Shown here: positions 4,729 to 5,775 of the stretch, piece after piece
Position numbering within the stretch: the stretch's first letter is position 1
Layout of the letters: the number at the start of each line of letters is the position of its first letter
DNA from: Chlorobiota bacterium
GTDB lineage: Bacteria; Bacteroidota; Bacteroidia; Bacteroidales; JAADGE01
Direction of reading: 5' to 3'
Assembly: GCA_013153575.1 (NCBI GenBank)
Contig: JAADEE010000146.1
Span: forward strand, 1-5,775
Length of the DNA stretch: 5,775 nt
Made by a program: the position numbers and the translations under genes
The notes under the pieces: generated by a model
What the model was told of the DNA's origin: nothing
Databases searched by the model: none
What the model saw: only the letters and a program-made list of their open reading frames with translations

Positions 4729-5775
4729 ATGAGTGAAGGCAGACCTTATCCCATAATTGTTAGAGATGAAGTAACAGGGCAGGCTTTTGGCCCTGATTCT
4801 CCATTGATAATAACAAACAAATCTTGGGGAAATAAACGTATTTTTTGGGATTATAACATTGGCGCTTGGGCATTGGTTCATGGTGTTAATTACAATCTTG
4901 AAGATGATGTGATAGAATTTTACATTGCCAAAAAAGGAACATTTACACCTGATCCGGCATTCAAATTATTTTCGGTAAAGAAAAAAGACATGAATTGGGC
5001 TAATGGTTATTACGAAGTAATATTGAAAAGAAACAAAATCTTAAAAGTAGTAGACGCAACCAATGATAATCCAATAAAAGATGTTAAGGTATATGGTTCA
5101 ACAAAAAAAACAGATGAAAACGGAGAATTGAATTTAGATGGATTGTCGGGAGAAATTATTCTGTATAAAAATTATTATGAACCGGCCATTATTGACATTT
5201 CACAAATTAATACGGATAAATCACTCATTCATTTGAAACACAACATTAATTTACCAGTTGTTAAAGTTTTTAAACCAGTAATTATTAATGAAATAGTTGA
5301 TTTTAATAGCGTTGTCATTAAGCCAGCTATAACAGATTCTGTATCTATATTTAATTCTCAATATTTACCAATCATTCTGCCAAGTATGAATGGTTTATTA
5401 CCAAGTGTTAAAATATATCAAAACGACTATGAGGTTATTCCGTTTCAAAATAAATTCATTTTGGGAGGAAAAGAAACAGATGTAATAAAAGTTGTATACA
5501 ACAAAAATGTTATTGATAAATTATTTTTAAAAGACATTCCTGAAACTAAAGATTATAAGAATGTGCCATCAACTATTGGTAATTATGTAGGCAATGGTGG
5601 AATTATACAGTTAGGAACAATAGTTCAGCCTGAAATTCAAGAATTACCACAAATAAATGAAGTTGATATTCCTATATCTGAAATAGAAAGTAACGAAAAT
5701 AATTTATCAATAACATTTTTGTTGTATACAACTTTTATTACATCTGTTTCTTTTCCTCCCAAAATGAATTTATTT
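4729..5775 (+). CDS. Open-ended gene with carboxypeptidase-regulatory-like beta domain
   Basis: The gene starts at ATG 4729, directly after TAA 4726-4728, and stays open to the window end (349 codons, no stop). Residues 1-103 are of unknown fold and beta-rich (WDYNIGAWALVHGVNYNLEDDVIEF split by turns). Residues about 104-158 (LKVVDATNDNPIKDVKVYG, TDENGELNLDG, LYKNYYEPAIIDI) match the carboxypeptidase-regulatory-like or CNA-B-like beta-sandwich pattern common in Bacteroidota surface proteins: 'V-D-x-x-x-x-x-P-I-x-x-V-x-V', 'T-D-x-x-G', then a Tyr-rich strand. No signal peptide is seen. In a virion operon such a protein could be a spike or host-attachment protein, otherwise a surface-associated adhesin. 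Only codons up to about residue 322 (base 5695) are trustworthy, because 5696-5775 is an exact reverse complement of 5448-5527 and encodes antisense of the same gene. The true C-terminus is unknown. Confidence 0.75.
   Translation, partial: MSEGRPYPIIVRDEVTGQAFGPDSPLIITNKSWGNKRIFWDYNIGAWALVHGVNYNLEDDVIEFYIAKKGTFTPDPAFKLFSVKKKDMNWANGYYEVILKRNKILKVVDATNDNPIKDVKVYGSTKKTDENGELNLDGLSGEIILYKNYYEPAIIDISQINTDKSLIHLKHNINLPVVKVFKPVIINEIVDFNSVVIKPAITDSVSIFNSQYLPIILPSMNGLLPSVKIYQNDYEVIPFQNKFILGGKETDVIKVVYNKNVIDKLFLKDIPETKDYKNVPSTIGNYVGNGGIIQLGTIVQPEIQELPQINEVDIPISEIESNENNLSITFLLYTTFITSVSFPPKMNLF
5448..5527. repeat. Left arm of an 80-bp perfect inverted repeat
   Basis: This stretch inside the last gene is exactly reverse-complementary to 5696-5775 over all 80 bases checked. 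The arms are separated by 168 bases (5528-5695). Pairing fails at 5528/5695 (T against G). It reads as ordinary coding sequence here, so it is probably the original copy. Confidence 0.95.
5696..5775. repeat. Right arm of the 80-bp inverted repeat, reaching the window end
   Basis: This is the exact reverse complement of 5448-5527 and runs to the last base, so the match may continue outside the window. In the frame of the gene it encodes antisense residues (FLLYTTFITSVSFPP), more hydrophobic than the protein before it. A fold-back chimera from amplification or assembly is the simplest explanation. A real long inverted repeat cannot be excluded. Confidence 0.95.

Noticed and set aside
1..5775. 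General reassignment of TAG to glutamine
   Set aside because: Only one internal TAG occurs in about 5 kb of coding sequence, while CAA and CAG are freely used. TAG also ends two other genes at credible positions.

Overview
The window reads as part of a small mobile genome, most likely a virus or virus-like element, of a Bacteroidota (Flavobacteriia-like) host. The host guess rests on AT-rich DNA (about one third G+C by eye), a TAnnTTTG -7 promoter box, start codons preceded by A-rich leaders (such as CCAAAAATAAAA) instead of Shine-Dalgarno sequences, and codon use. All genes are on the plus strand and tightly packed.

Layout: (i) 1-285 has no gene. It holds a hairpin with T-runs (4-48), five tandem 20-bp iteron-like repeats (121-220), and a probable promoter (238-245). 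(ii) 286-2277 encodes a small very basic protein, a transglutaminase-like Cys/His/Asp protein with a C-terminal membrane anchor, and a Gly-rich membrane protein. (iii) 2309-2986 encodes a beta-rich protein with a hydrophobic N-terminus, my best candidate for a capsid or other major structural protein. It is followed by a strong bidirectional hairpin terminator (3007-3048). (iv) 3067-4728 encodes two small beta-rich proteins, a linker plus coiled-coil protein interrupted by an in-frame amber codon, and a small helical protein. (v) 4729 to the end is an open-ended gene with a carboxypeptidase-regulatory-like beta domain.

Working model (inference): an assembly and structural operon of a tailless, possibly membrane-containing Bacteroidota virus or related element, with a replication or control region just upstream. 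The support is several small beta-rich proteins, two membrane-associated proteins, a possible processing or lysis enzyme, and terminator-based expression tuning. No packaging ATPase, Rep protein, integrase, portal or tail gene is visible, so the model is unproven. No protein here could be assigned by close homology except the transglutaminase-like fold.

Two anomalies matter most. The last 80 bases (5696-5775) are an exact reverse complement of 5448-5527. This is either a fold-back chimera at a contig end or a real long inverted repeat, and it makes the last 27 codons of the final gene untrustworthy. The amber codon at 4431-4433 is followed by 45 in-frame codons that look fully coding, which suggests readthrough, a nonsense mutation or a base error.
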